Source: an uncultured Opitutia bacterium (GTDB lineage: Bacteria > Verrucomicrobiota > Verrucomicrobiia > Opitutales > JABJCN01). From it: a stretch of DNA of 30,657 bases. The stretch is from contig CAJWSN010000002.1 of assembly GCA_913046175.1 (NCBI GenBank), forward strand, positions 1 through 30,657, given 5' to 3'. Below are positions 1 through 7,459 of this stretch, in pieces; the stretch's first letter is position 1, and the number at the start of each line of letters is the position of its first letter. The notes beneath the pieces are model-generated. The model saw only the letters and a list, made by a program, of their open reading frames with translations. It did no database searches and was not told the DNA's origin. Both the position numbers and the translations under genes were made by a program.

Positions 1-92
1 CAGGCGAGGGCGGCCTCACAGCCTGCATGGCCAGCCCCGCACACAATTACATCGTAGGGATGATCCTTGCCAAACTTTATGCCGGATTTCAT
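1..92 (-). CDS. mnmG: MnmG (GidA), tRNA uridine-5 carboxymethylaminomethyl modification enzyme, N-terminal fragment
   Basis: Translating the minus strand from an ATG at 92 gives MKSGIKFGKDHPYDVIVCGA followed by GHAGCEAALA. This is the FAD-binding Rossmann start typical of MnmG, with the GxGxAGCEAA dinucleotide-binding loop. The gene runs off the left edge after about 30 codons. MnmG acts with MnmE in the cytoplasm to install the (carboxymethyl)aminomethyl group on U34 of several tRNAs, so mnmE 1.2 kb away on the same strand supports the call. No strong ribosome binding site precedes the ATG; the start is chosen because it gives the usual short lead before the YDVIVVGAG-type motif. The family call is secure because this motif is nearly diagnostic; only the exact start is uncertain. 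Confidence 0.9.
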   Translation of the reverse strand, partial: MKSGIKFGKDHPYDVIVCGAGHAGCEAALA

Positions 93-185
93 CAAGATGC
101 AGGTGGTGCAATAGGGTGGTGTGACAAGAAATCGGGCACGTATAAGATGCGAACTGTGCCAAATATCAAGTGCAAAAGACTAAAA

Positions 186-198
186 AGGGACAGTCCCT
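186..198. repeat. Short perfect palindrome AGGGACAGTCCCT
   Basis: The arms AGGGAC and GTCCCT pair perfectly around a single central A, in the gap between divergent mnmG and the epimerase. Palindromes of this GGGACxGTCCC kind are common as short dispersed intergenic elements in bacteria. With only one copy visible here, function cannot be assigned; it could be a REP-like remnant or a small operator. Confidence 0.4.
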
Positions 199-202
199 AT
201 AT

Positions 203-218
203 TGTTCCACATGGAACC
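203..218. promoter_or_regulatory. parS-like centromere site (ParB binding)
   Basis: TGTTCCACATGGAACC is a near-perfect inverted repeat (arms GTTCCA/TGGAAC). By recall it differs at one position from the Pseudomonas-type parS TGTTCCACGTGGAACC and fits the general bacterial parS pattern TGTTtCACGTGAAACA except at the centre (CA instead of CG). It sits 110 bp upstream of mnmG. The gidA/mnmG-gidB-parA-parB neighbourhood close to oriC is where parS sites usually cluster. The central CpG is normally well conserved, so it may be weak, degenerate, or a different operator. No second copy was noticed in the window. Confidence 0.5.
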
Positions 219-305
219 TTCCCCATATTATCTGAACCCTGGAAGACGATCCGGGGAGCGGGAGATATTGACCGCGACATTATGGATGTCACAATTCGCG
301 GGTTC

Positions 306-1256
306 ATGAAAATTGTTCTTGCAGGAGGGTCAGGCCAGGCGGGCACTGCCCTTGCCCGTTTTTTTCATCTCGAAGGGCATGAGGTGGTTGTTCTCAGCAG
401 GAAACCGCGTGCTGCATCCTGGCGAATCGTGCAATGGGATGCAGTTTCCCTGGATTCCTGGACGTCAGAAGTAGATGGAGCTGATGTGGTGATCAACCTT
501 GCCGGTCGAAGCGTCAATTGTCGATACAATGATGCAAACCGTGACGCAATCCTGCAGTCCCGGGTCAAAAGCACTCTTCTGGTTGGCGAGGCCATCAGGG
601 CCTCTGTTTCTCCGGCACCCGTTTGGTTGCAGGCATGTACTGCCACCATTTACGCACATCGTTATGATGCCCCGAACGATGAGTACACGGGAATTCCCGG
701 CTCAGAGGAAAAAGACGTTCCCGAAACCTGGCGTTTCAGCACGAAAGTGGCGGAATCATGGGAAAAGGCAACAGATGGTTTCGAACTTCCTCACACGCGC
801 CTGGTTAAAATGCGGATGGCAATGGTGATGGGGCCGGGGAGGGGAGGGGTCTTTGATGTTCTGGCCGGGTTGGTGCGCAAGAGGCTGGGCGGGGTTCAGG
901 GGGATGGCAAACAGTTTGTCTCATGGATTCATGAGAAAGATTTCATCCGGTCAGTTCATTGGTTGATTGAAAAGGATGGTATTAGCGGAGCGGTGAACGT
1001 GTGCTCCCCCAATCCCCTGCCAAATTTTGATTTCATGCATGGCCTTCGAAGGGCTTGTGGGGTTTCAATTGGATTGCCGGCGACAAAGTGGATGCTCGAA
1101 ATAGGCGCATTCTTTATGAAGACCGAAACTGAATTGATCCTAAAAAGTCGGCGTGTGATACCAGCACGGCTTCAGGAAAGCGGATTTGTTTTTCTGTACC
1201 CCTCCTGGCCGGAAGCTGCAGAGAATTTACATGCACACTGGTCGTCTGATCATTGA
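306..1256 (+). CDS. TIGR01777-family NAD(P)-dependent epimerase/SDR protein (YfcH-like)
   Basis: The protein of 316 residues opens with MKIVLAGGSGQAG, the Rossmann nucleotide-binding loop of extended SDR enzymes. It continues with VVVLSRKP, DVVINLAGRSVNCRY and an FSTKVAESWE segment, all typical of the TIGR01777/DUF1731 sugar-epimerase-like family. The C-terminal part (ARLQESGFVFLYPSWPEA) matches the family's DUF1731 tail. Physiological substrates are generally unknown. The reading frame is open from base 27, but the upstream residues look like intergenic translation, so 306 is preferred; an ATG at 282 adds eight residues and is also possible. Neither has a convincing ribosome binding site. 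It lies opposite to mnmG and mnmE and ends 13 bases from the mnmE stop, so the two converge. Confidence 0.88.
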   Translation: MKIVLAGGSGQAGTALARFFHLEGHEVVVLSRKPRAASWRIVQWDAVSLDSWTSEVDGADVVINLAGRSVNCRYNDANRDAILQSRVKSTLLVGEAIRASVSPAPVWLQACTATIYAHRYDAPNDEYTGIPGSEEKDVPETWRFSTKVAESWEKATDGFELPHTRLVKMRMAMVMGPGRGGVFDVLAGLVRKRLGGVQGDGKQFVSWIHEKDFIRSVHWLIEKDGISGAVNVCSPNPLPNFDFMHGLRRACGVSIGLPATKWMLEIGAFFMKTETELILKSRRVIPARLQESGFVFLYPSWPEAAENLHAHWSSDH

Positions 1257-1269
1257 GTTTGGGATGATT

Positions 1270-2622
1270 CTATTTCCCGATGCAGAAATTTTGGAATATT
1301 TCATCCAGGATATCCTCTGTGCCAGCTTTACCCGTTATGGAGGAGATCGTCTCAAGTGACGCCCGAATATCACTGGCAACGAGTTCCATTGGCATGGCTG
1401 CAGTCATCTTTTGTTGACCTTCCTGCAGGAGTGAACGGCCCTTTTCCATTACCTTCCTGTGTCGTGAGTTGATAACCACGGCTTCTTCGCCTGGGAGGTC
1501 AATTAGTTCCTCGAGTTTTTCCTGGAGAATTTTTTTAAGCTCATCCAGCCCTTGTCCCGTAAGGGCTGATATTCGCAGATGATCCAGTTCTGCAAGTTTC
1601 TTGCTATGTTGTTGGCTCTCAGGAAGGTCTATTTTATTTTCGACCACCAGGGTGTTGCTGGCGGTAAGCCCTTTCAGTATTTCCGGCGGCAGGTCGGCAG
1701 ATGTGGTCGTTGTGTCGAGAACAAGAAGGTGAAACCCTGCAGAGGACGCAATTTCTAGGGTGCGCTTCATCCCTGCCTTTTCGATACTGGACCCACCATG
1801 GCGTAATCCGGCCGTATCTATAATTTCGAGCGACATTGATCCAAATGTTATCCGCTCGCTGATGAAATCCCGTGTTGTGCCCGGCGAATCACTCACGATC
1901 GCCCGGTCCTGGTCCAGAAGGTTGTTGAGCAGGCTGCTTTTACCAGCATTAGGGGCCCCGAGAATGACCAACCGAACCCCGTATGTAAGTGCCTCCTGAT
2001 GGCGGTTGGTCTCGATCAATTTGTCCATCTCCCTAAGGATTTCCCGTATTTGGGTGAGGGGGCCGGATTCATTTTCCCGGGGCAAATCCTCTTCTGGAAA
2101 ATCGATATAGGCCTCCAGGTTTGCAGAAAGATTGATCAACTTTTTGGACAGGGCCTGCACTTTTTTTCCAATGCCTCCCTGTAAATGGTGCTGTGCAACG
2201 GATAATGCCTTTTCGCTTTTGGCTTGTATCAATTCCATGACTGCCTCGGCCTGGGCCAGATCCACCTGTTGGTTTAGAAAGGCGGTGCGAGTGAATTCGC
2301 CAGGGTCGGCGAGTCGACAACCCCGGTCCTGAAGGTCGTCCAGAATCTTTCTCGCAATAAGCGGATTTCCATGAGCGGTGATCTCCAGGGAGGCCTCACC
2401 GGTGTAGGAATGCCCCTGCGAAAAGAACGTGTAGAGTACCTTGTCAACAAAGTCCCCGTCTATATTATGGTAATGCCCGAGGCAGGCCTGCCGCGGTGGT
2501 GGCGGGCAGACCCTGGAGAAGACATCCCCTGCGATGGATTCACTGAGGGGCCCGCTGATGCGGATCAGCGCGATGGCGGCCTCTCCTGCCGGGGTGGCCA
2601 GGGCGGCAATCGTTGGATTCAT
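1270..2622 (-). CDS. mnmE: MnmE (TrmE), tRNA modification GTPase
   Basis: This 450-residue protein has the full MnmE architecture. An N-terminal tetrahydrofolate-binding domain (PTIAALATPAGEAAIALIRI) is followed by a helical region and an inserted G domain: P-loop GAPNAGKSS near 222-229, PGTTRD, DTAG near 269-272 and NKID near 329-332. It ends in the invariant C-terminal FCIGK with its conserved cysteine. MnmE hydrolyses GTP in a complex with MnmG to modify U34 of tRNAs. The ATG at 2622 is preferred because AAGGTG lies just upstream; a GTG two codons earlier (2628) is in frame. It is downstream of recA on the same strand with a 69-base gap, so the two may be co-transcribed. Length and motifs are complete. 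Confidence 0.97.
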   Translation of the reverse strand: MNPTIAALATPAGEAAIALIRISGPLSESIAGDVFSRVCPPPPRQACLGHYHNIDGDFVDKVLYTFFSQGHSYTGEASLEITAHGNPLIARKILDDLQDRGCRLADPGEFTRTAFLNQQVDLAQAEAVMELIQAKSEKALSVAQHHLQGGIGKKVQALSKKLINLSANLEAYIDFPEEDLPRENESGPLTQIREILREMDKLIETNRHQEALTYGVRLVILGAPNAGKSSLLNNLLDQDRAIVSDSPGTTRDFISERITFGSMSLEIIDTAGLRHGGSSIEKAGMKRTLEIASSAGFHLLVLDTTTTSADLPPEILKGLTASNTLVVENKIDLPESQQHSKKLAELDHLRISALTGQGLDELKKILQEKLEELIDLPGEEAVVINSRHRKVMEKGRSLLQEGQQKMTAAMPMELVASDIRASLETISSITGKAGTEDILDEIFQNFCIGK

Positions 2623-2691
2623 GGACACCTTGGGAACGTGGCTGGTCGGATGAAGGTTCTGCCTGTCCCTAAAGCCTCATGTTTCAGGGGC

Positions 2692-3732
2692 CTACTCCTT
2701 TTCCTCCTCAGCGAGCACGTTACCCACTGAAACCTGCACCTTTTCCAGAATGGACTGGACGATTGTCTCCATAACCTCCGGGTTTTCACGCATGTAGGCC
2801 TTGGCTGCCTCACGGCCCTGGCCGATCATTTGACCGTCGTATGCGATCCAGGCGCCTTTTTTCTCCAGAATGTGGTGATTGACTCCCAGATCAATCACGG
2901 AGCCACTTTGTGAAAGTCCCTCATTATACATGATGTCGAATTCACACTCAGTGAAAGGCGGAGCAGTCTTATTCTTGACAATTTTAAGCCGTGTGCGGTT
3001 CCCCACGACCTTGCCGGAAGACTCCTTGATTTGGCCAATTCTACGGATGTCCATGCGCACGGAGGTAAAGAACTTGAGGGCCCGTCCGCCCGGTGTTGTT
3101 TCCGGGCTGCCAAACATGACACCAATTTTTTCCCGGATTTGGTTGGTGAAGATACACACGCATTTTGTTTTGCTTATGGCTCCTGTCAGGCGTCGCATTG
3201 CCTGACTCATCATTCGTGCTTGAAGACCCACGGTGGTGTCGCCCATTTGTCCCTCAAGCTCCACTTTGGAAACCAATGCCGCAACAGAGTCGACTACCAC
3301 GACATCCACGGCACCGGACCGAATCAGGGTCTCTGCAATATTGAGCGCATCCTCCCCGCTTTCCGGCTGGGAGACCATGAGATTTTCAAGGTCGACACCG
3401 ACCACTTTTGCGTAACGCGGATCCAATGCGTGCTCCACGTCTATAAAAACGGCGTTTCCTCCTAATTTCTGTGCCTTGGCTATAACACTGAGGCAGACGG
3501 TCGTTTTGCCTGAGGCCTCCGGTCCATAGATTTCACAGATGCGCCCACGGGGCAGCCCGCCCACGCCGAGTGCAAGGTCAACGGCAATATTGCCAGTGGG
3601 AATGACGCTGACCTGCATCTTGCTTGCGTCACCCAATCGCATAAGGGTGCCTTCGCCAAATTGCTTGTTGATGCCGGAAATAGCTAGATCAATAGCTTTT
3701 GTGCCAGTTTCGGGTGCTGCTTTCTTTGCCAT
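2692..3732 (-). CDS. recA: RecA recombinase
   Basis: The 346-residue product is a full-length RecA. Walker A GPEASGKT is at about residues 70-77, the catalytic glutamate in FIDVEHALDP near 100, Walker B VDVVVVDS near 142-149, and the DNA-binding loop 2 region is NQIREKIGVMFGSPETTPGG. It forms ATP-dependent filaments on single-stranded DNA, catalyses strand exchange and stimulates LexA-type self-cleavage. The C-terminus ends in the usual acidic tail (AEEEKE). The ATG at 3732 gives the standard MAKK start, although no Shine-Dalgarno is obvious. It diverges from the methyltransferase operon at 3854, an arrangement consistent with a DNA-repair neighbourhood. No clear SOS box was seen in the short upstream gap. 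Confidence 0.98.
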   Translation of the reverse strand: MAKKAAPETGTKAIDLAISGINKQFGEGTLMRLGDASKMQVSVIPTGNIAVDLALGVGGLPRGRICEIYGPEASGKTTVCLSVIAKAQKLGGNAVFIDVEHALDPRYAKVVGVDLENLMVSQPESGEDALNIAETLIRSGAVDVVVVDSVAALVSKVELEGQMGDTTVGLQARMMSQAMRRLTGAISKTKCVCIFTNQIREKIGVMFGSPETTPGGRALKFFTSVRMDIRRIGQIKESSGKVVGNRTRLKIVKNKTAPPFTECEFDIMYNEGLSQSGSVIDLGVNHHILEKKGAWIAYDGQMIGQGREAAKAYMRENPEVMETIVQSILEKVQVSVGNVLAEEEKE

Positions 3733-3744
3733 GTCTTATATTAA

Positions 3745-3775
3745 ATTATATTCTTTATAGTGAATGTGGACTCAA
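3745..3775 (-). promoter_or_regulatory. Candidate sigma-70 promoter for recA
   Basis: On the minus strand a TATAAT hexamer (3745-3750) lies 12 bases before the recA ATG. A TTGAGT hexamer (3770-3775) lies upstream of it with a rather long 19-base spacer. An overlapping TATAAA at 3754-3759 is an alternative -10. The region is very AT-rich. The assignment rests on hexamer similarity only. Confidence 0.3.
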
Positions 3776-3853
3776 TTTATTTTCCGCCATTGGAAATTGC
3801 TTGGAAAGAGGAAGCAACCCCTTTTCCTGAAAAGTGAATCAAGCAATACAAAT

Positions 3854-4369
3854 ATGCGGACAAAAGACATTGGTGAGTATTTCTTTCACACGGCCTTGGG
3901 AGGTCTGCATTTACAAATTAAGGCAGGTTGTGTTCGGCGTATTGACTTTCTGCAGTACACAGCAGGAAGGGACCTGGATTTGGTGGAGGTCCTGCAGGGT
4001 ATTTCTTTCAATGGACAGGTTTGTCTTCAACCAAGTGGGACAGCATTTCAATTTTCAGTCTGGTCGGAAATGCAGAGGATACAACCCGGGGAAACCCTAA
4101 CCTATGGCACGCTGGCGAAAAAAATGGGCAAACCCCTTGCCTCCCGTGCGGTGGGGCGTGCGGTGGGCGCAAACCCCATAGCAATGCTGTTGCCCTGCCA
4201 CCGGGTTCTTCCGGCTCGCGGTGGAGTGGGTGATTTTCGATGGGGACGCTGGAGGAAGCGGCAGTTATTGGCATGGGAATCCAGCGGAAAGGATGCTTTG
4301 ACTACGATTTGCGCTGGAATGCCGTTGTCGCTTCAGTTTTATCTCGATTTAACCACTTGTGTTGGATGA
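3854..4369 (+). CDS. ogt: Methylated-DNA--protein-cysteine S-methyltransferase (Ogt/MGMT type)
   Basis: The 171-residue protein carries the helix-turn-helix region RAVGRAVGANPIAML followed by PCHRV (residues 114-118), whose Cys115 is the suicide acceptor that removes alkyl groups from O6-alkylguanine. YGTLAKKMGKP and the trailing RWGRWRKRQLLAWE are also typical. About 28 residues follow the usual LLAWE end. The frame is open from 3764, but the MRTKDIG start at 3854 fits the family better; no strong ribosome binding site marks either. Its stop overlaps the next ATG in an ATGA (4366-4369), showing translational coupling with the HAD gene. It is divergent from recA and heads a four-gene overlapping cluster. 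MGMT activity is secure from the active site; Ogt versus Ada-C naming is loose. Confidence 0.93.
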   Translation: MRTKDIGEYFFHTALGGLHLQIKAGCVRRIDFLQYTAGRDLDLVEVLQGISFNGQVCLQPSGTAFQFSVWSEMQRIQPGETLTYGTLAKKMGKPLASRAVGRAVGANPIAMLLPCHRVLPARGGVGDFRWGRWRKRQLLAWESSGKDALTTICAGMPLSLQFYLDLTTCVG

Positions 4370-5022
4370 AACGCCTGAAGCAACATCCCCTCACGCATGT
4401 CATCTGGGATTGGAATGGAACCCTTGTGGATGACGCGTGTTTTTGTGCCTCCATTGTGAGCGAAATTTTACAGGAGTGGAATCTGCCAGGCATCCAAAAA
4501 GAAGACTATCGACGGCGATTTCGTTTTCCGGTGCGTGAATTTTATGATGAACTCGGGTTTTCTGGCGGGGAGGACGAGTATCTGGAGGTTTGTGAGTCCT
4601 TCATCACCAAATATCGTACCGGCTGGATGAATTGCTGCCTTCAGGATGGTGCAGCGGAAGTGTTGGATGAGTTGCAAATGCGCGGTGTCTCCCAGGTGGC
4701 CCTTTCGGCCAGCCAACAGGATCACCTGGAAGAGAACCTCGAATATTTCGGTATCGCGGACTATTTTGATGCAATCCTTGGGCAGGACAACATAAGGGCG
4801 GAAGGAAAGATTGAGCGGGGGAGGCAGTGGTTTGAGGAGAGGAAGATTTCTGCAGACTCAACGTTGCTTGTCGGGGATACCAATCATGACTGCGAGGTGG
4901 CCGCTGCCCTTTCTGTTCCTTGCCTTCTTTATAGCAATGGACATCAGGATTGGTCCCAACTGGTGAAACTGCCATCAAAAAAAATCACGTGCTTGTTGGA
5001 GGTGTTAAATGTTTTCGCCTGA
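4366..5022 (+). CDS. HAD-superfamily hydrolase (phosphoglycolate phosphatase-like)
   Basis: The 218-residue protein shows the four HAD motifs: DWNGT (15-19) with nucleophile Asp15, LSAS (Ser114), AEGKI (Lys148) and VGDTNHDCEVA (Asp171, Asp175). The cap is a small helical insertion after motif I, as in the Gph/PGP group. The usual second aspartate of DxD is asparagine here; DWNGT is a recurrent variant in this family, but the change affects the general acid/base position, so phosphatase activity is likely rather than certain. The start is fixed by the ATGA overlap with ogt. Its end overlaps the next gene by 14 bases. A plausible role in the cluster is removal of phosphoglycolate, which arises from damaged DNA ends; this is inference from context. 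Confidence 0.85.
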   Translation: MKRLKQHPLTHVIWDWNGTLVDDACFCASIVSEILQEWNLPGIQKEDYRRRFRFPVREFYDELGFSGGEDEYLEVCESFITKYRTGWMNCCLQDGAAEVLDELQMRGVSQVALSASQQDHLEENLEYFGIADYFDAILGQDNIRAEGKIERGRQWFEERKISADSTLLVGDTNHDCEVAAALSVPCLLYSNGHQDWSQLVKLPSKKITCLLEVLNVFA

Positions 5023-5851
5023 AGACAAGCTCCTGATTACTGCATTGCAAGCAGAGGCCCGCCCCTTCATTCGCAGGCTAGAACTAAAAAAGCAGCAACT
5101 GGAGCCGGGGCTTGAGCTTTATACTGGCGCAGGATTCGCTTTGATCGTGACAGGCATAGGGAAAGTACCTGCCGCAATCAAAACAAGCCGAGTCCTGCAG
5201 CTTGCTGAGCCCGCAGGGGTGGAATGTATTGCAAACCTTGGTATTTGTGGGTGCGGAGATACCCAAACGCCGTTGGGACGGCTGCATCTGGTGAACAAAA
5301 TTGAGGAGGCGGCGACTGGCCGTGCTTTTTTCCCGGATATGCTTGTCCGGCATCAGCTTCGGGAGGCGGCATTGGTTACTGTGGACCAGCCCCGGGCCTG
5401 TGGGCCTGACAATTCCACCTGCCTATATGACATGGAGGCCGCAGGGATTTTCCAGGCGGCGGCTTCATTTCTCTCTTTGGATCGGCTTCATTTTTTCAAG
5501 GTGGTTTCTGATTATTTGTCAGGGGCAATTTTGCCCCGCGAAGAAATCGAGAGCCTCATGGATTCAGCGGCAGATGATGTGCTGGTTTTTTTACAGGGCC
5601 TCCCGACTCCTGACACAAAAACCCTTTTGGCCAAGGATGACTGGATCTTGCTTCAGGACTTCCGTGCCACCCTGCGCCTGACTCAAAGCCAGTTTCACCA
5701 ACTAAAAGATATGGTAATCAGCTTTCGGCTTGCTGGTGGGCGGGGCTTGTCTCAAAGGCTTTCCTGTGCCTCGAAAGCCTTTTCCGGACCCACCACGAAA
5801 GTCGAACGCGGAACAGCGCTGGAGAACCTGAAAAATGCCTTGGGCACCTAG
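5009..5851 (+). CDS. Phosphorylase-superfamily protein, MTA/SAH nucleosidase-like
   Basis: The first ~190 residues resemble the PNP/UDP phosphorylase (MTAN) fold: LITALQAEARPF at the start, GIGKVPAA, NLGICG, then YDMEAAGIF (Glu143, the position that binds ribose in MTAN) and FFKVVSDY (Asp168, the position of the catalytic acid). These suggest cleavage of a nucleoside such as methylthioadenosine, S-adenosylhomocysteine or 5'-deoxyadenosine. About 90 C-terminal residues go beyond a minimal nucleosidase and have no recognised domain. A good Shine-Dalgarno GGAGGT (4998-5003) lies five bases before the ATG, inside the HAD gene. The gene overlaps both neighbours (14 and 17 bases). Since radical SAM enzymes release 5'-deoxyadenosine or consume SAM, pairing with the downstream lyase-like gene is suggestive. 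Substrate is not established. Confidence 0.72.
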   Translation: MFSPEDKLLITALQAEARPFIRRLELKKQQLEPGLELYTGAGFALIVTGIGKVPAAIKTSRVLQLAEPAGVECIANLGICGCGDTQTPLGRLHLVNKIEEAATGRAFFPDMLVRHQLREAALVTVDQPRACGPDNSTCLYDMEAAGIFQAAASFLSLDRLHFFKVVSDYLSGAILPREEIESLMDSAADDVLVFLQGLPTPDTKTLLAKDDWILLQDFRATLRLTQSQFHQLKDMVISFRLAGGRGLSQRLSCASKAFSGPTTKVERGTALENLKNALGT

Positions 5852-6848
5852 CTTCTCCCATCTCTATGTGGAAAAGGAGGCCCTGGGCTATCCTTTGGCT
5901 AAGGCAATCATGGAACGATTTCCCAATTCAGAGTTGGTACAAATCTCCGATTACAAGGAGGTATTTAACCGCCCCAAACAAAATTTCGAACAGCAAAAGA
6001 AAAGCAGCCAACTGATTTTGGCGGTCAAGAAGGATCATTTCCTCTATGATGGCAGTCGTTTTGTACAGGATCACGACAATCCAAACTTTCACTACAATGC
6101 ACTCAGCCTTAATTGTGTTTACGATTGTAGTTATTGCTACCTACAGGGCATGTATGGGTCGGCAAACCAGGTTTGCTTTGTGAACCTTGATGATTTTTTT
6201 GCGGCAACGACCGAAGCAATTGTTCAGCGCAGAAAACCGGAACACCCCCTGTATCTTTGCATTTCTTACGACACAGATCTTCTGGCCTTTGAGTCTGTTG
6301 CCCCCTACAGCCGAAAATGGATAGAATATTGTACTGGAAGAGAAGGGGACCTCTTAATCGAAATCCGAACAAAGAGCGCCAACTTTTCGGCGCTTGCAGA
6401 CTTGAAGCCCCAATCCGGGGTGATCCTGGCTTGGTCGATATCCCCTGAAAAGGTCTGCAGACAGTACGAACACCGGGCCCCAGGACAAAACGCCCGGATA
6501 AAAGCAATGTCGGCAGCCGTTCAGGCAGGTTGGCAGGTAAGGCTGTGCATCGACCCGATTCTTCCTGTCAATGAATGGAAGGACGCCTATCGTGAACTTG
6601 TGGATTCTGTTTTTAATGAAATTGAACCGGGGTCGTTGCTGGATGCACATATTGGTGTTTTTCGCATGAACACGGGCTTTTTCAGAAATATTCGCAAACG
6701 CCGTCAACCCGTGGATTTATACTATCGTCCTTGGCAGCGTGCAAACGATACTGTCACTCATTCGCAGGAGGAACGGGCAAACCTAACCGGCTTTGTTCGG
6801 AACCTCCTTTCAACAAAATTGCCCGAGGGGTGCATTCGCACCTGGTAG
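5835..6848 (+). CDS. Spore photoproduct lyase-like radical SAM protein
   Basis: The 337-residue protein has the radical SAM cluster motif in the spacing of spore photoproduct lyase: Cys94-x3-Cys98-x2-Cys101, within NCVYDCSYCYLQ. The CSYCYLQ context is characteristic of SplB. A cysteine at 142 in YLCISYDTD falls where SplB keeps its hydrogen-donor cysteine. IRTKSAN and the late WSISPE segment also match. SplB reverses the 5-thyminyl-5,6-dihydrothymine lesion in DNA using SAM and a [4Fe-4S] cluster. Nothing else in the window indicates sporulation, so the substrate may be another UV photoproduct. The ATG at 5835 is preceded by GGAG (5821-5824) and overlaps the nucleosidase gene by 17 bases. Family assignment is firm; exact lesion is not. 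Confidence 0.85.
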   Translation: MPWAPSFSHLYVEKEALGYPLAKAIMERFPNSELVQISDYKEVFNRPKQNFEQQKKSSQLILAVKKDHFLYDGSRFVQDHDNPNFHYNALSLNCVYDCSYCYLQGMYGSANQVCFVNLDDFFAATTEAIVQRRKPEHPLYLCISYDTDLLAFESVAPYSRKWIEYCTGREGDLLIEIRTKSANFSALADLKPQSGVILAWSISPEKVCRQYEHRAPGQNARIKAMSAAVQAGWQVRLCIDPILPVNEWKDAYRELVDSVFNEIEPGSLLDAHIGVFRMNTGFFRNIRKRRQPVDLYYRPWQRANDTVTHSQEERANLTGFVRNLLSTKLPEGCIRTW

Positions 6849-6853
6849 GTTGC

Positions 6854-7459
6854 TCAGGAAGACGAGATTCTGGTCTTAATATGTCGCGGAAACAAATTTG
6901 GGTGCCCGGTTGAGGCAAACACACTTTCGAGGACGACGGCAAAGATACCGGTGAAAATAAGATCGGATAGCAGGCTGTTTCTGAAGAAAAACCAAGTCGG
7001 TGGAAAGCCGGGAAGCCCCGTAGTCATGCATTGCCACCACCCGGGTAATGTCTTTGCATAGCCGGGTTCCTGCAGCCAGCAGAGGGAGTTTGTACACAGG
7101 AAGAAAATGCACGATGAGGCAAGGCAACCTCCAAGAATGGTGAACCATGTCCGGTTACGTGATACCCATAACCCGAAGATGAGCGCAATTGCAAAACAGG
7201 CCAATTTCACTATAAATGCTGAAGTGTTCCAGCCAAATCCGTAATGGGAGTTTAAAAGGCTTTCAGAGACAACAAGCACCGCAAACGGAATCAACCATGT
7301 ACGACCGGCCCGAAAATAAACCGCCCCACAAAACGCAAGTGCCATCAAGGGGGAAAAATTGGCCAGACCCTCGTTTGTTGCTGTTACAAACCGCCAGACC
7401 GTCAGTGTCACAATCAGAGCCGCGAAGAGTGATTGAGTGAACATCGAGGTTTTATTCAT
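6854..7459 (-). CDS. DUF6580-family integral membrane protein
   Basis: The 201-residue protein is hydrophobic throughout, with about five to six predicted membrane segments. It contains the pattern ANFSPLMALAFCGAVYF early and TWFFFRNSLLSDLIFTGIF late, which resembles the DUF6580 group of small putative transport or membrane proteins. The recurrent asparagine in the late motif (FFRN) is kept. No substrate is known for the family. It converges with the lyase-like gene, five bases apart, and is divergent from the DUF1552 gene with a 125-base gap. No ribosome binding site is obvious before the ATG at 7459. Membrane location is clear; the family name is from recall of the motif. Confidence 0.7.
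   Translation of the reverse strand: MNKTSMFTQSLFAALIVTLTVWRFVTATNEGLANFSPLMALAFCGAVYFRAGRTWLIPFAVLVVSESLLNSHYGFGWNTSAFIVKLACFAIALIFGLWVSRNRTWFTILGGCLASSCIFFLCTNSLCWLQEPGYAKTLPGWWQCMTTGLPGFPPTWFFFRNSLLSDLIFTGIFAVVLESVFASTGHPNLFPRHIKTRISSS

Noticed and set aside
203..218. Reading the TGTTCC...GGAACC palindrome as a LexA (SOS) box
   Set aside because: The half-site spacing is wider than the TGTTC-N4-GAACA form I recall for SOS operators in this phylum, it is not upstream of a repair gene, and parS fits better.
27..305. Upstream extension of the epimerase frame to base 27
   Set aside because: The extra 93 residues do not look like a domain, and the region is the antisense of the mnmG start plus intergenic palindromes.
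6830..6842. GGTGCATTCGCACC hairpin at the end of the lyase-like gene as a terminator
   Set aside because: It lies within the coding sequence and has no T-tract after it.
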